Assembly: GCA_038087015.1 (NCBI GenBank)
Contig: JASBNA010000005.1
Location: 1,116,001 to 1,180,000 of the forward strand
Direction of reading: 5' to 3'
DNA from: Cerrena zonata
Taxonomy: Eukaryota > Basidiomycota > Agaricomycetes > Polyporales > Cerrenaceae
Length of the DNA: 64,000 nt
Both the position numbers and the translations under genes were made by a program. The stretch's first letter is position 1, and each line of letters starts with the position of its first letter. The notes under the pieces were generated by a model. That model had not been told where the DNA came from and searched no databases. It was given only the letters and a program-made list of their open reading frames with translations. Positions 45,269 to 56,784 of the stretch are shown here, piece by piece.

Positions 45269-47696
45269 TCAGAAATCCCACAGAGTACCCTACAGAAGTC
45301 GCATTAGCCAATGAATCCCAAGGATAAGCAGGGAAAGAAGAGACGTACGAATGCAGGGATACCCAATTCTTTGCATCCTTCCATAATCTCCTTGTTTCCG
45401 TGGTAATTCGATGTGATGAAAACCACCTCAGCACCCCATGAAGCGTAAGCTTCTCGTACAAGCTTCATAACGTCTGGACGACCACCTATCACACGCGAAC
45501 ATGAGTGAGCATGAAAATCTAATCGTCCTGTGAGAAAAGATTACTTACCGCGCGCTTTGGAATCCCATAGGCATACACGTTCAGGCTCTAGATGGCGGTG
45601 AATGAGACCCGAGATGGTTGGGCCGAAAGTCTTTTCTTGATCTGAGCCAATCCAGATGAGGTACCTGATGAGAGGGAGTGAAATGTTTAGCAAACCCATT
45701 TATTACACCAGCAAACATGCATGCCGCGACGGAGGACGGCGCGGGATTATGTCCACCCAGAACCGAATCCACGGGCATGATGGCGAACCAATGAACATTA
45801 CTCACCAATCAGGACTTTGTAGACATGTCGAGAGGGCAGCACCCAAGCCCGTTCCCGTACAAACACGAATACCCCTCTTGTACAATGTTGAAGTATTCGA
45901 GACACCAGCAAACTGAAGGGACGCCAATAAGAATAAGCTTTGTTAAATGAAGCATTTCGTATTTCAACTGACCTTCAGCTGTCGTGTCCAAAGGTGGGTA
46001 GGCGGATCATTGACAAGACTACGTGTGAAATCCCCTTGCACACCACAAATCAAGTAATGATATTTCGCATGGGTTCCTTCACTGTTCAGATAATCTCTCC
46101 GTTAGAAGGGCTAGATGGAACACAAGGGGTATCAGATTACTCACGAGATAATACCGAAGGCATGATATTCCATGATCGACGACCGTGAAATACGGGCTAA
46201 GAGACCTTGTTGCATTCCCCGCTCGAAACGGAGGATAGCGACCTTCGGTGATGGCTAGAGTTTTGAGCATGTCAATATCGCAGTCATCGCGAAGGCTGTA
46301 GGCGGATACGTACAACTTCAATATCCACTCTGACTTCACGAACAGTGAACCACGGAATGAGAATGCTGTCATCGGCAGGACATCAGTAATCCGTGCCGCG
46401 TGAGAGTGAATATTCAATCCGCAGTAAAACTCACAAGACGGTCATTCCAAAAGCGAACCAAAAGTCTTGCTGACGAATGACTCTAATGCCATTGGGGTTC
46501 CAAGTGTGTGTGTCGAGATCGTAACTGTCACCGAGGACCACGAACACCCATGCTAGTGGGGGAGAAGAATATCAGTACGCATCCAGAACAGTGGTGACCA
46601 GTGGTGAAAGGCCCTCGGGAACAATGATAGCTGCGCCATACAGCGTGCGAGGAGGATATCGACTCCGTGTGTGAAGCCGCAATTTGCAGACAACAGCCCT
46701 ACTGAGGAAGGAAATACTCACTTGAGAGGAGGCCAAGCCTGAAGGACGAATCGGCTATAAGCAACCGGAGCGCTACCGAGATCTAAATTTAGAATTGTAC
46801 TCACCAACCAATGAAACGATGATGCCGTTCAAAGACACTTTAAACTGGCGTGAGACGAGTATAGCTTTGTAGGAAGCTGCTACACGTACTTGTGATGTGT
46901 GTTGCGTACCCAAGGGAATGCACTGAGGATACTAATGGCCACAGCGAGGTTCGTGATAACGCCCATAATCAAGACAGCATCGTGGTTGTCCTTATGGTCG
47001 ATAAAGATTAATGTAACACGAAAGATCAGCCAGGCAAACCCTGAGGTCGCGCAGCCGGAATGGATGCCACCCAGATGCTGCAAGGCGGATGTGCATCCCA
47101 GACGGAACCAAAGGGGTGTCCACTGTGCATGAAACCTCATGTTAACGATTAAACTTTATGCCTCATGCTTTATCACGTACCTTAGCAAAGCATGTGTTCA
47201 CGATTAGATATAGTACTCGTCCAAATAGTTCGTTACGCATGAGGATGGCGAATAATAGGTTTCCCAGAACAAAGGCACCAGTATAGTGCCGCGGGTAAGT
47301 CCAGATGTTTAGTGCAGCAAGGAGGAGGCCGACACCGTTTATCGACGCTACAACGAGGTAGAATTTTCTGCGATAATCATTTATTATGAAAGTAGCATGG
47401 TCGACATGCCGTGAAGCTTACCTGTAGGTATTGAACCAAAGCTGGAAACGGATCCATCTGCTGACCTTCCGAAGCTTCTTAGGTGCGGCAGGTTTGTTCG
47501 CCTCTACTAGTGGTACGAGCGGAAGTTCCGTCGGCTTCTTCTCTGGGTCTGTTGCTGCGCTATGTGTGAGGTCCACAATACGGGCATCTCGTGACACATT
47601 TGTTCTTGGTGTAGGTTGCATTGGTATCGTTGTAGTCTGTTCTACTTGTTCCATGGTCCCCTTCTCGGGGTCGTCAACGATGATTGGTGAAGGCAT
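45269..47696 (-). CDS. TmpA/TmpB-like integral membrane oxidoreductase-type protein
   Basis: Multi-pass membrane protein related to Aspergillus TmpA, a ferric-reductase-like flavoprotein that influences conidiation signalling. Starting at 47696, a polar N-terminus leads to the amphipathic V-S-R-W-I-R-F-Q-L-W-F-N-T-Y-R-K, then membrane segments (G-A-F-V-L-G-N-L-L-F-A-I-L-M-R-N-E-L-F, A-V-L-I-M-G-V-I-T-N-L-A-V-A-I-S) and the histidine-containing F-E-R-H-H-R-F-I-G-W. The cytosolic half has the motif V-C-T-G-T-G-L-G-A-A-L-S and ends K-L-V-R-E-A-Y-A-S-W-G-A-E-V-V, G-I-P-A-F-G-T-L-W-D-F. About twelve exons, all joints checked in phase. It stands alone here, without the adenylation-type partner such proteins sometimes neighbour. 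Cofactor use is inferred from the family. Confidence 0.8.
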
Positions 47697-49009
47697 GGCG
47701 TGAGGAGCGTTGAATAGAGGGGCGTGAAGGAAAAAGGCGTCGGTGATCGCAGAAGGTAGTGAAGACCGTGTGGTTGTTGAAACCAAATGAGGCGGGGATG
47801 CTCAAGCCTCTGTTGTGGGGATAAGAGAGGCAAAATAAGCGGGAGGAACCTCTGTGCTCGGTTGAGCTCGACAGGGCTGGAATGAATGAGCAAGTGCGAA
47901 GATTCCTAGGTAACCCCGAGGTCTTTTAACAGCGGGGTGAATCCGAAGAGATTGCGAATACATTATCCGGGAATCCGGTTCGTCTGGGAATCCGCGCTTC
48001 TGGCCCCAAGGAGGAGGTGGAGGAAATGACATGCAGGAAGACAGGTTTCGGAAATGTTTCACACAGCTTATCGCACACTTAGCGGGCGTATCCAGCATGG
48101 GAGAATCGAACATACCGTGTCCGTCCCTGGCCCACTCGGGCGTGCTATGATCAAAGTATCGATCCAAGATCATTCTACTTCCCTTTTCAGATAGCGCCAT
48201 CCCCTTATTGGGGCGATACACACCGACGTCCACAGTCGGGATCGGAGTTGCCGACTGAAAACTTTGTCCGTATCACTGTCTTCGAGCGAGCATTCCTCGA
48301 CGCCATGCAAGTTTTCGTGTAAGCCTGGAATGAAGGCAAGTACCTGTACATGTGTACAGTCGGCAGATGTCCTCACCTCACCTCTTCTTGACTAACCGCC
48401 AACACGTTCCGCTACACTCAATCAGCCCTGGGAATCCCACGGAGCCGGTTATGCATCTGATTCGATGTTACGAAGCCATCCTTCCCAAGGACTGGATTCC
48501 TGCATAAACTTCCTGTACTCCGGCTCTTTGGGTTTGATGCGCCAGCTGGCAGTGTCATTCTGACCAGCACAATACCTGCGCAAACTAATTTGTCGCCGGG
48601 ACTCCTCGTAATTTCTGTCATGGTTTGTTAGCCCCGCATTCGACAGATTGCCGCGACGCTTACTAGTGCCTTGTTCGAGTTCTTGATCATCCACATCTAT
48701 TCCTCGTCATACATCTCTATCCCAACCCGATGCAACGGTTAACGTCCATGTTTTCCAACAAAGGCACCCATGCCACTGTTCGGGATCGGTGGCGTGTATT
48801 CCAACACTCTTTGCCGTCCTCGAGCCGTGCGCCTTACCATGGATTTGTACCCACCCAAAGTACCGTATAGCGCCATTACTCACGCCAATAGCCCCGATTT
48901 TCAGTTTCAAGTGTCGTTTTATGTAGAGGTGTGTGGTTCCCAGTCTAACAAAACTCTAGAATCGACATCTAGCAACCTCTCGTTCATTCTGGAGCTGGTT
49001 TTGTCTCTG

Positions 49010-49640
49010 ATGGAGATTTCCCCTCATAATGTTGTTCAGATTTCCCTTCAAGTAACAAGTGATGCTTCGCACCGTAAGCGACATGCATTCACAAGCCTCT
49101 CCAGCTCTGCAAAGCCGAAGGACCCTCGAGTTCAAAGCACTCATCTTCTTCATTCCCCCTCAAGATTGCTTGCCTTTCCGTAGGATTTGAATGCGAGAGC
49201 GAGTTCGTGGTAGATAACCAATGCCTGCTAGGTTTACACCTAGAGATAGAAATTATATTCCCACGCTGCACAAACTTCGAGAGGCTTTTTCAGTGAATGT
49301 TCAACCCTCGTCACCAGAAAACATATATATTCTCTCTTCATCGTCTTCAATAGAAGAGGAGGGCTATCTACAACATCCCGTCCAACTCCAACCTAACAGT
49401 ACCGCTCAGCGACACAGTGGCCGACACGCGTCTCGAGGTGTTTTCAGCCACATCAACATTTCAGAACTGTGAACGCCTACGGAGAGGTATCCATTATCGT
49501 TCGGATTTGCCTCCAACCAACCAGTGATGTTTCGCATCGTAAGCGACATACGTTCACAAGCCTGTGGATCTATCTGTCCAACTCTTCGAAGCCGGCAGAC
49601 CCTCGAATTCAAATTATTCGCCGTCTTCATTTCTCCACAA
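49010..49640. repeat. Diverged direct repeat, two copies about 150 bp long, 470 bp apart
   Basis: Copy 1 (about 49010-49160) and copy 2 (about 49480-49640) share blocks such as AGTGATG-TTCGCA-CGTAAGCGACAT and TTCACAAGCCT, GACCCTCGA-TTCAAA and CTTCATT. On the minus strand both translate similarly (N-S-R-V-x-R-L-x-R-x-G then A-C-E-x-M-S-L-T-x-R-x-I-T), and copy 2 has a small insertion that keeps the frame. This suggests a duplicated, once-coding element rather than chance. Confidence 0.7.
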
Positions 49641-50893
49641 AAGTACCTTGTATTTCTTTTTGAGCTGTTGATGGTACCTAAGGTTATCCTTCTTGACTCG
49701 TAGCTAAGGTTCATTATTTGGGTAAACATTCTACTGACTTTATTCGGTCTATCCAGCCCGGTACTCCTTCTGAATGACTATCTCTTGCTCTCACCGTTGA
49801 CATCCAGGCCCGTCTACCCCTCGAATGAACATCTCAGAGATTCTCATCCCAAGAAATGAGCGTCATGCGAACGCAGCTCAAACTCTTGATTGTGATCGAA
49901 AACCACTAATGGCACTGCCAAGATGATATCCTTCAACATCTAGCCTGCTCTTGACCGGACTAGGACTTCGTTATTCTGTGAATCCCCACTTTACCGTCGC
50001 AGTCAGCTATCGGGCGGCGTTGGGCGTAGTGCGAAGGCGACAATTGGTGCTTAACGCTTTCGAGCTTCCGTGTCTATCGAAGCGCCTTCTCGGATGGTTC
50101 TTTCATCTCGGCATATCATGCAGAAAGACCGACTTCGATGAAGAGTGTTGTTAAGCGTTCCTCCTGTCGTACAGCTTGTCTTATGAAACGCATGCCCGGC
50201 TGCGTTCGTTTATGTATGAAGGTAGGCAGCTTGCTGCTACCGACATGGCCCCCGTTTCTGCGCTACTAGTACCTTCGTGTGAATCACATCTTAATCAGCG
50301 GTATTCATGTCCATGGTAAGTTCAAACGCACCATGCTGCAGGTATCAAGAGGTACATTTGACTCGAGCTATTCTTAAACTCTGTTCATTCTACAGAGCTA
50401 AAAGCAGAACCGGAAGATCACGTCCCAAATCTGGCCGGAGGACCGATCGAAGAAAGATAGGCTTCCTTCGATCATCCGTCGGGAACTTTAAGGGGACCTG
50501 AATTGATTACGTACATAAGGGCATAGAGCAATTCAAAACAGCTTTGGCTACCTTTCGGTTTTACCACGGCTAATAATCTGATAGTTATCTCATGCAGTGC
50601 CTTGATAGAGGTCAGTACACCTGACTGCTTCAGGCAAGTTAGTAGACTACGACCTCGTCATTCACAACGATAATCATGCTCATCTCCGCAGGGGTAAATG
50701 TGGGGGTGACATGACCTCACTTCCCCAGTACCAGTCCTCGACTGGGCTAATCCTCGGATAGTATGGGGTAGATTTGGCTTCAGAGAGTCGTAATATGATG
50801 TCGACATGTCCGATGAAGCGGACATCGTCGAGCACCATAGTTGGAGAAATTATGGAGAACTCGTTATCGGTTGATGTGGTATCTGAGGTGTTG

Positions 50894-50933
50894 GGATAAT
50901 ATTGGGTGGTTTAGGATAATATTGGGTGGTTTA
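50894..50933. repeat. Perfect tandem duplication of a 20-bp unit
   Basis: GGATAATATTGGGTGGTTTA occurs twice in a row, followed by a partial third start (GGA). Seen directly. Probably replication slippage in non-coding DNA. Confidence 0.9.
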
Positions 50934-51881
50934 GGAATAGTCGACTTGTGGGGTACTGATCAAGAATGTTGTGAATTGTGCATAACGTCGCGAATTTGCA
51001 AGCTGAGACGACGCCCGCTGCCAAACGAGAAAAAATAGTGTTAAAGCAGCCGAATTGAGAAGGACGTACAGAGTTCTCAGTAGAATCGACTTCTTCCAGT
51101 AGGACACCGATGCGCCCAATGATAACCGCATCAAACGAAGCCGAGGTTCATCCTCACAGTCAGAAAAGAAGACCGCTAATAGGCTGAATGCTGGGATGAC
51201 GTTTGAACTTCTTGAAGTCTGGATGGACCCGAGACATTCTCCAGACGAACGCCACAGAGAAAGGTGAGAACGTGAGACATGCCAGCTGATAGGGAACGGA
51301 GATAATGAATATTGCACGGTAGTGATGCAGGTACACGGCTTGCGCAGTTGCAAATACCTCCAATTTCCATCAGCGCATAAAGGAAATTGGTTGGTGAATT
51401 TTTGGATCGCCGGGAAAAGGGGTGGATGAACTATGGGCTTTTAGCAATTGCAAGAAGTTGCTGGAATCTAATCTTTCGGTAGCGAACGCAGGGAGCGCGA
51501 TGATCAGCATTTTGGAAGTAGGCTTTAGGAAGAGTGGTGCGGGGTGATCACAGCCGACGGTAGAAGACCTATGTTCTAGATACATCCGCAGTTGTTCGAT
51601 GTTTTTCTTTGCTAATGGTAGTTTGTCGTGGGGGCAATTGTTTATCGTTGGCCTACATCAGGCGGTGCAAAATTGGGGGTTGGCGTCAAGAAATCTGTTA
51701 TATAAAAGACGGTTTTGAGCAGGAACAAAGGTCGTATCATGTAAGGGATGTTGGAAAGCAACAGACAATGGCGCTGACGAGCTGATTCATCAACCCCTTG
51801 CAGCGGAACGTTGAACGCTAACCAACAGCATCCAATGATGCCGATAGCGGCGAGACGACAGTATGGAGGCTCGAAAGATAT

Positions 51882-53168
51882 CTAGGATTGGGTTGTTTGT
51901 GGCGGGGGAATAAAGATGTTACGGCGGTACCATTGAAGTTCTAAGAAGCAAGGAATTAAGTTCATGAGAATCCGTCATGTCACTTCACCGAATAACCGAC
52001 AACCATGCAACATACCTCGTATTGAACCTCGAATATCATCCAACGCACTGGTAATACAAAGGAAATGAGTCTTCTTCCGGGCCGCGCCCAAATGGCTGGA
52101 GAACGGTCATACCGATGTGTACTCTCACCAGCTTGTTCCTTCGGCCTGGTGATGGAAGGGTACCATCTACGTGCGAGCTCCTGCGCGATAGGGAGAAGTT
52201 AGCATGGGCTCCAGTTTTAGACGCATGACCCGGTGATCGCAGTGTTGCATTTTTTGCTACTCACCTTGATAGAAGAGACGTCTGTTAAGAGAAGAATGTT
52301 CTCAGATTAACAGTCCACCAACGTGTAAAGAAGCGAGCGTTACATACCAACGATTCTATTTATAGGACGAGTCAAGAGACCACAAGCATTTTAAGGATGC
52401 ATTAGACAAATACGCAAAGATGGAAGGAAAGTAACACCACAAACCGATAATGAAGCCAATCCGTCACTTCGGGCATCTCTTCTACAAGGAATGCTCGATC
52501 CGCGTGAACAGAGCTTCCAGCAAGAATACCGACGCGTTGCTGGGGGATCCACTTCTTGATATAATTAAGGACTTGTTGGGTAACAAATTCCTTCGTGTGC
52601 GGAGAATCTATACACGCTTGTGTTAGGCCAGACTGTATCAGGTCAAGTCACATTGTCAGCCTCGGTGCTCCGTCCTTTGTTCAATGAAGCGCAGCAGCTT
52701 ACGGATCCGTGTTGGTTCGTACACCATTCGTCCATCCTGGAAACATGTTCACAACAGATGTGCTTCGTCAAAAGGGAATGTGACTTACAGATCCAGAGCA
52801 GCCCTTTCAGTCTTGATGACATAGTTGATACCTTCGTCAACTAGTTCCAAGTTTCCATTGGTAATGAGAACCTGTTCTTGCCAAGACATTCAAATGAACC
52901 TGAATATTGCACAGTGCATCCGAGTAAAACATACTGCGATTTCGATGATCTGGTTTTGTTTGGGATCGAGGCCGGTCATTTCACAGTCAATCCAAACGAG
53001 GGGCCCAGAGTCCCAGTGGAGTGAAGTTGTTGATCCTGCCATTTTTCTTTGGTATGGTCGGGTAGTTCGTGATACGTTTCTTGAGAAGCTATGAGTGTAT
53101 AGAATAGTACACTTGGGACGTTGCAGATGTACCACGCGTCTTCCCAGACCACCGCAAGCTCGCCACAT
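51882..53168 (-). CDS. Oligoribonuclease REXO2/Orn (DEDDh 3'-5' exonuclease), with micro-exons
   Basis: Degrades short RNA oligonucleotides to mononucleotides in mitochondria and cytosol. The exonuclease motifs are complete: D and E in V-W-I-D-C-E-M-T-G-L-D, the second aspartate in S-V-H-A-D-R-A-F-L, and H...D in T-H-R-A-L-D-D-I-R-G. It ends E-L-Q-W-Y-R-R-N-I-F then a short tail at 51882. From the ATG at 53168 the protein has about 42 extra residues rich in Arg with no acidic residue (M-W-R-A-C-G-G-L-G-R-R-V-V), a likely mitochondrial presequence; a second ATG at 53042 (M-A-G-S-T-T-S) would give the cytosolic form. R-I-V-D-V-S-S-I-K is spread over an 8-nt exon (52348-52355) and a 17-nt exon (52265-52281). 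All joints are in phase. Confidence 0.88.
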
Positions 53169-54650
53169 AGAATTATTGCTGGTGCAAGCTTGATTGTCAA
53201 TCCCTTCTATGCGCACCGGTAGAAACTCAAACTCACCCCCACACTTGAGGTACAAGTTGATGGTCAATGGAAAGCAGATGATACTATTTACTCAACACCT
53301 ATCAAATGCTGACTAATCATCCATAAATGGTTTCTTCGGCTTGGCAATTCTGAGGGACGAGCTACAAATTCAAGACGCTACTCTAACTTCTGCGGAACAT
53401 GCGCGTAGTTTCGGTGCTTAAAAGTCAATATTTAGCAAGGTCGTATCTTATCATACCGCCAAAATTTTCTATGATGACATGAAGCGATTCGGATGCAATC
53501 ATGTCTACGACGTGGTGAACATGATGGGAATTAGGCTACACGCCGTGAGGTACAATTGTATAGAACACACACCGCAGGGAATGTGATAAAGATAATTCAA
53601 GCTCGCCCTTTTTGACAGTCATAGGAACATCTAAATATTTTTCTTTTCTTTTTTCATACCGAATTTTACTTTGTATTGCTAATCAATGGAGACTTAGCTG
53701 AACAACATATACTGTACACGTAGGGGTCGTGTATGTGCGCCCGACGCCGCTTCTAGTGACTCTCTACCCCTCTAGAAGTGTAGGTATGAGAGTATATGAC
53801 GATAAAAATAGTGAAACGACAACGGTGTCCGAATATGGCAATGTCTCCTCAGAGTCCTCAAAGGTAATACCTGAGTACATTATAGGCACCAAGAGATCCC
53901 TTGCGTCTAGAATATTATCGCCCTCCTCAACAAAAAGTTGCCATGATAAATATCAAAGGCTGAGTGTTTAACAGCAACTCCTATACTACAACCTCGACGC
54001 GTGAAAGGAGCACCATCCGCACCGAACCCGCATTGGAAAAATGAAGTCGGGGTGAAAGTCATAGAATCCCGCAGATGCTCTAATGTTCTAATATCATCCT
54101 ACCATCTCTCCGTCGCGGAGAAAACAAGAATGAGGGAGAACCGACATTGTATATATCCTGAACTGAACTATTTCAAATCATACCTCCAAGTAGTCGCTCA
54201 AAACGTAAATCTTTTCAACCCGCATTTCAGCCGTGGAGTCTCTTGAACGTCCTGATGATACCTTCCGGGCCATCTTTACCAACACTGGTCAGACATGTCG
54301 TAAAATTGCGACCCGTTGCGCTTCGCTGTACGATGAATAACTCGTAAGATTGAGCATCTTACATAGTAACTGTGTCTATGCAGACGCCAACTACTTAGTA
54401 ATATGCCAGAAAGTAGCACGGAGATTTGTATGTTGCCTTCCTCAGACCCGATACTGAGCGGTGTGTAAGTGGCGTCCCCCGCGTACCCGCTTCCAGTCTG
54501 CTTCCAGCACTACCACACCTTGTTTCTTGACTCTCACGATCTTCGGCTAAGTCGAACTCCCTATAGAGCATAGATATACCCCTCGTCAGTTCATCAAATC
54601 ATCGCCAGAAACACAGCTAGACACAAGCTAGACATAGAAACGACATAGAA
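53169..54650. other. Intergenic, 1.5 kb, no gene seen
   Basis: Head-to-head spacer between the oligoribonuclease and HAD phosphatase genes. Short ORFs near 53729-53971 and 54001-54246 have no recognisable domain. Just before the HAD start, short direct repeats (AGCTAGACA, GACATAGAAA) lie at 54616-54650. Confidence 0.5.
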
Positions 54651-55855
54651 ATGGCCACCGAGGAAGCACCCCACAGTACTCTTCCGTACCCACCTATTCA
54701 CCAGGACAAGAAATTTGTTGTCCTCTCCGATTGGTTGGTACTTGGTTCGTCTTTATGTGCCCATTATTTTTGTATCTTTTGACGACACTTGAGTGGAAAG
54801 CTGAAACTTTGTGATAGGGATGGTACAATCACCAACCATGATTCGAATGATTGTGAGTTGCTCCAAGGGTCTGTGCAAGATGATCATGTTGACATCCTCT
54901 TCTAGATCTGACAGATCATTTGGGTTACGGGACTGAAAAACGTAGACAAGGCAACCGTGATATTCTGACAGGCAAAGTAACATTTAGGTGAGCAATCTGG
55001 ATCGATCAGATTTGAAATGCTCTGGAGATTGATCTCCTGCGTATCTAGAGATGCGTTTAGAGAGATGCTCGAGAGTGTTACCGCAAACGGACACAAGTTC
55101 AATGAGTGCGCGGAGGTCCTGAGACAGAGTATGCTTTTATGATTTTTGTATGGGATTGAACTGATATGGTTATAGGCATCAATTTGGATGTTGGTTTCAA
55201 GGATTTCTACAGTTATTGCAAACAGGCCGACGTCCCCGTCGTGATTATTTCTAGGTAAGAAGCTTGTAACTCTTTGATTTTTAAATAATTAGTTCTAATA
55301 ATGTCTTCGTAGTGGAATGGCACCACTGATCCGTGTTGTCCTCTCGAAATTGATCGGAGACGAACAAGCAAAAGAAATTGAAGTCGTCGCCAACGATGCA
55401 GATGTCAAGGAGGACGGGAGCTGGTCAATTAAATACCGCCACCCTACAAGGTACGGAACCAGTTGTTATCGAATCTGACATCCTTCTCATATTTTCCCTT
55501 CCAATAGTGGTTTTGGGCACGACAAGAGCCAAGCTATCCTCCCCTATCGTCGTCTCCCCAGCCCACCTACCATTTTCTTCTTTGGTGATGGTGTCTCCGG
55601 TTAGTCATGATAGTGACCCAGTCCAATATATCCACTCAAATCTTCATTTTTGTAGACATGTCAGCTGCTCGTCACGCCGACCTTCTTTTCGTCAAGAAGG
55701 TCCCAGGTGAGGATAACGACCTGTCAACTTTCTGCGAGCGCGAAGGGATCCCTCACCTTCTCTTCGAGAACTTCGGCGGTGCACTCAAGGTCGTTAGTCA
55801 GGTCGTCGAAGGGAAGCTCACTGTACACGATGCGTTGAAACTCGGCTCTGTATAA
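54651..55855 (+). CDS. HAD-superfamily phosphatase (phosphoserine-phosphatase-like)
   Basis: Small-molecule phosphatase of the haloacid dehalogenase fold. Motif I is F-V-V-L-S-D-W-D-G-T-I-T (nucleophile Asp and general acid Asp, split by an intron inside the Trp codon), motif II is V-V-I-I-S-S-G-M-A, and motif IV is F-F-F-G-D-G-V-S-D-M-S-A with the metal-binding aspartates; the motif III lysine may be in Y-R-H-P-T-S-G-F-G-H-D-K-S. Eight or so exons join in phase to a stop at 55853-55855. It resembles fungal proteins of the YNL010W/PHOSPHO2 type; the physiological substrate is not known. The start at 54651 is the first ATG and sits in a good ACC-poor, A-rich fungal context. Confidence 0.87.
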
Positions 55856-56784
55856 TGTTGTCAACGGTGAGGGGAGTTGTAATGTTGCTGTATGAGGACC
55901 ATGGCTATGTAAGATATCTTGGACATTCGAAAACAAATGATAGATACAATAGAACACGGTCGTTGCCGAAGGCGATATCAGCAGCATGCTAGATGGGTAC
56001 ACAAGGCGTTGGAATAATCCTCTCACCGTGTGGGAATGCTTCCCTGCTCTCCTCTGGCTGAACGCCGATGTTCACGGCTGTTTTGTAAATAGGCGTTGTG
56101 AGTAACAGTCATCATTTTGCTCGGTTGTTGACATTATTCCCATCCTAGTGGCATGACATAGCAGTAAGGACGCGTACTGGATACTCCTACACACTTCGCA
56201 GCATGCTTCCACTGAAGAACTATTGACCACATCGTCTCCGAGGTACCCAAGGTATCTCTATCCAAGCTAAAAATGCACGACAGTGCATACCGTCACCATT
56301 GAATATCGCGTCTCGGATATTGGCTAGCTGCCCTTCGGCATATTACTCATCCATTTACAATGCCATACGGCTAACCCGGAGGTCGAAGGCAAGGCTGATC
56401 TGCATCCCGCAAACACTGCATTGTATTGCTTGCTCGACTTGCACTGCCACATTGATCTGGGACCTCAGAGTCGTGAAGGTATGAAAGCTGACAATATCAT
56501 GGCCTTCAGGAATGCCGACCACTAGTGGTCCGTGAAATAGAGTTCTGTCTATCTTCATAGAAACAAGACGTATTCGCCTGTTTGTTGGTACGACGACCGA
56601 GAGAAAGTCAAGTATGTTCGTGATTGATTCCACGTATCACAGGTAATATGTCAAATGCCGCCCTCGAATTTGCCAACATGATGGCGCCAGATTCCCAAGC
56701 GTGTTGGTCTTTAATACAAAGATGAGCTTGAACGTCAGATTCTTTTCTCTTCTCCGTCTGTTTTATTTCTCTTGCCCAGCTAAC
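55856..56784. other. Intergenic, upstream of cupredoxin gene 1
   Basis: No gene supported. A segment near 56510-56570 (including AAATAGAGTTCTGT) recurs upstream of cupredoxin gene 2 near 58550-58600, indicating that the tandem duplication included promoter DNA. Confidence 0.5.

Larger units (their letters stand above)
47697..51881. other. Gene-poor region of 4.2 kb
   Basis: No gene could be modelled. Open stretches exist (minus 48233-47802; minus 51585-50930 with some hydrophobic pieces such as Y-R-A-I-F-I-I-S-V-P-Y-Q-L-A-C) but they have no recognised domain and no consistent splicing. It holds a diverged duplicated segment (49010-49160 and 49480-49640) and a short tandem duplication (50894-50933), listed separately. 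Likely decayed sequence, possibly of transposon origin, which I cannot prove. Confidence 0.45.

Noticed and set aside
47802..48233. 143-codon minus-strand ORF upstream of the TmpB-like gene
   Set aside because: No recognised domain, no signal peptide and no convincing continuation; likely leader or non-coding DNA.
50930..51585. Minus-strand hydrophobic ORFs resembling a membrane protein
   Set aside because: Overlapping frames without consistent splice phases or family motif; not enough for a gene call.
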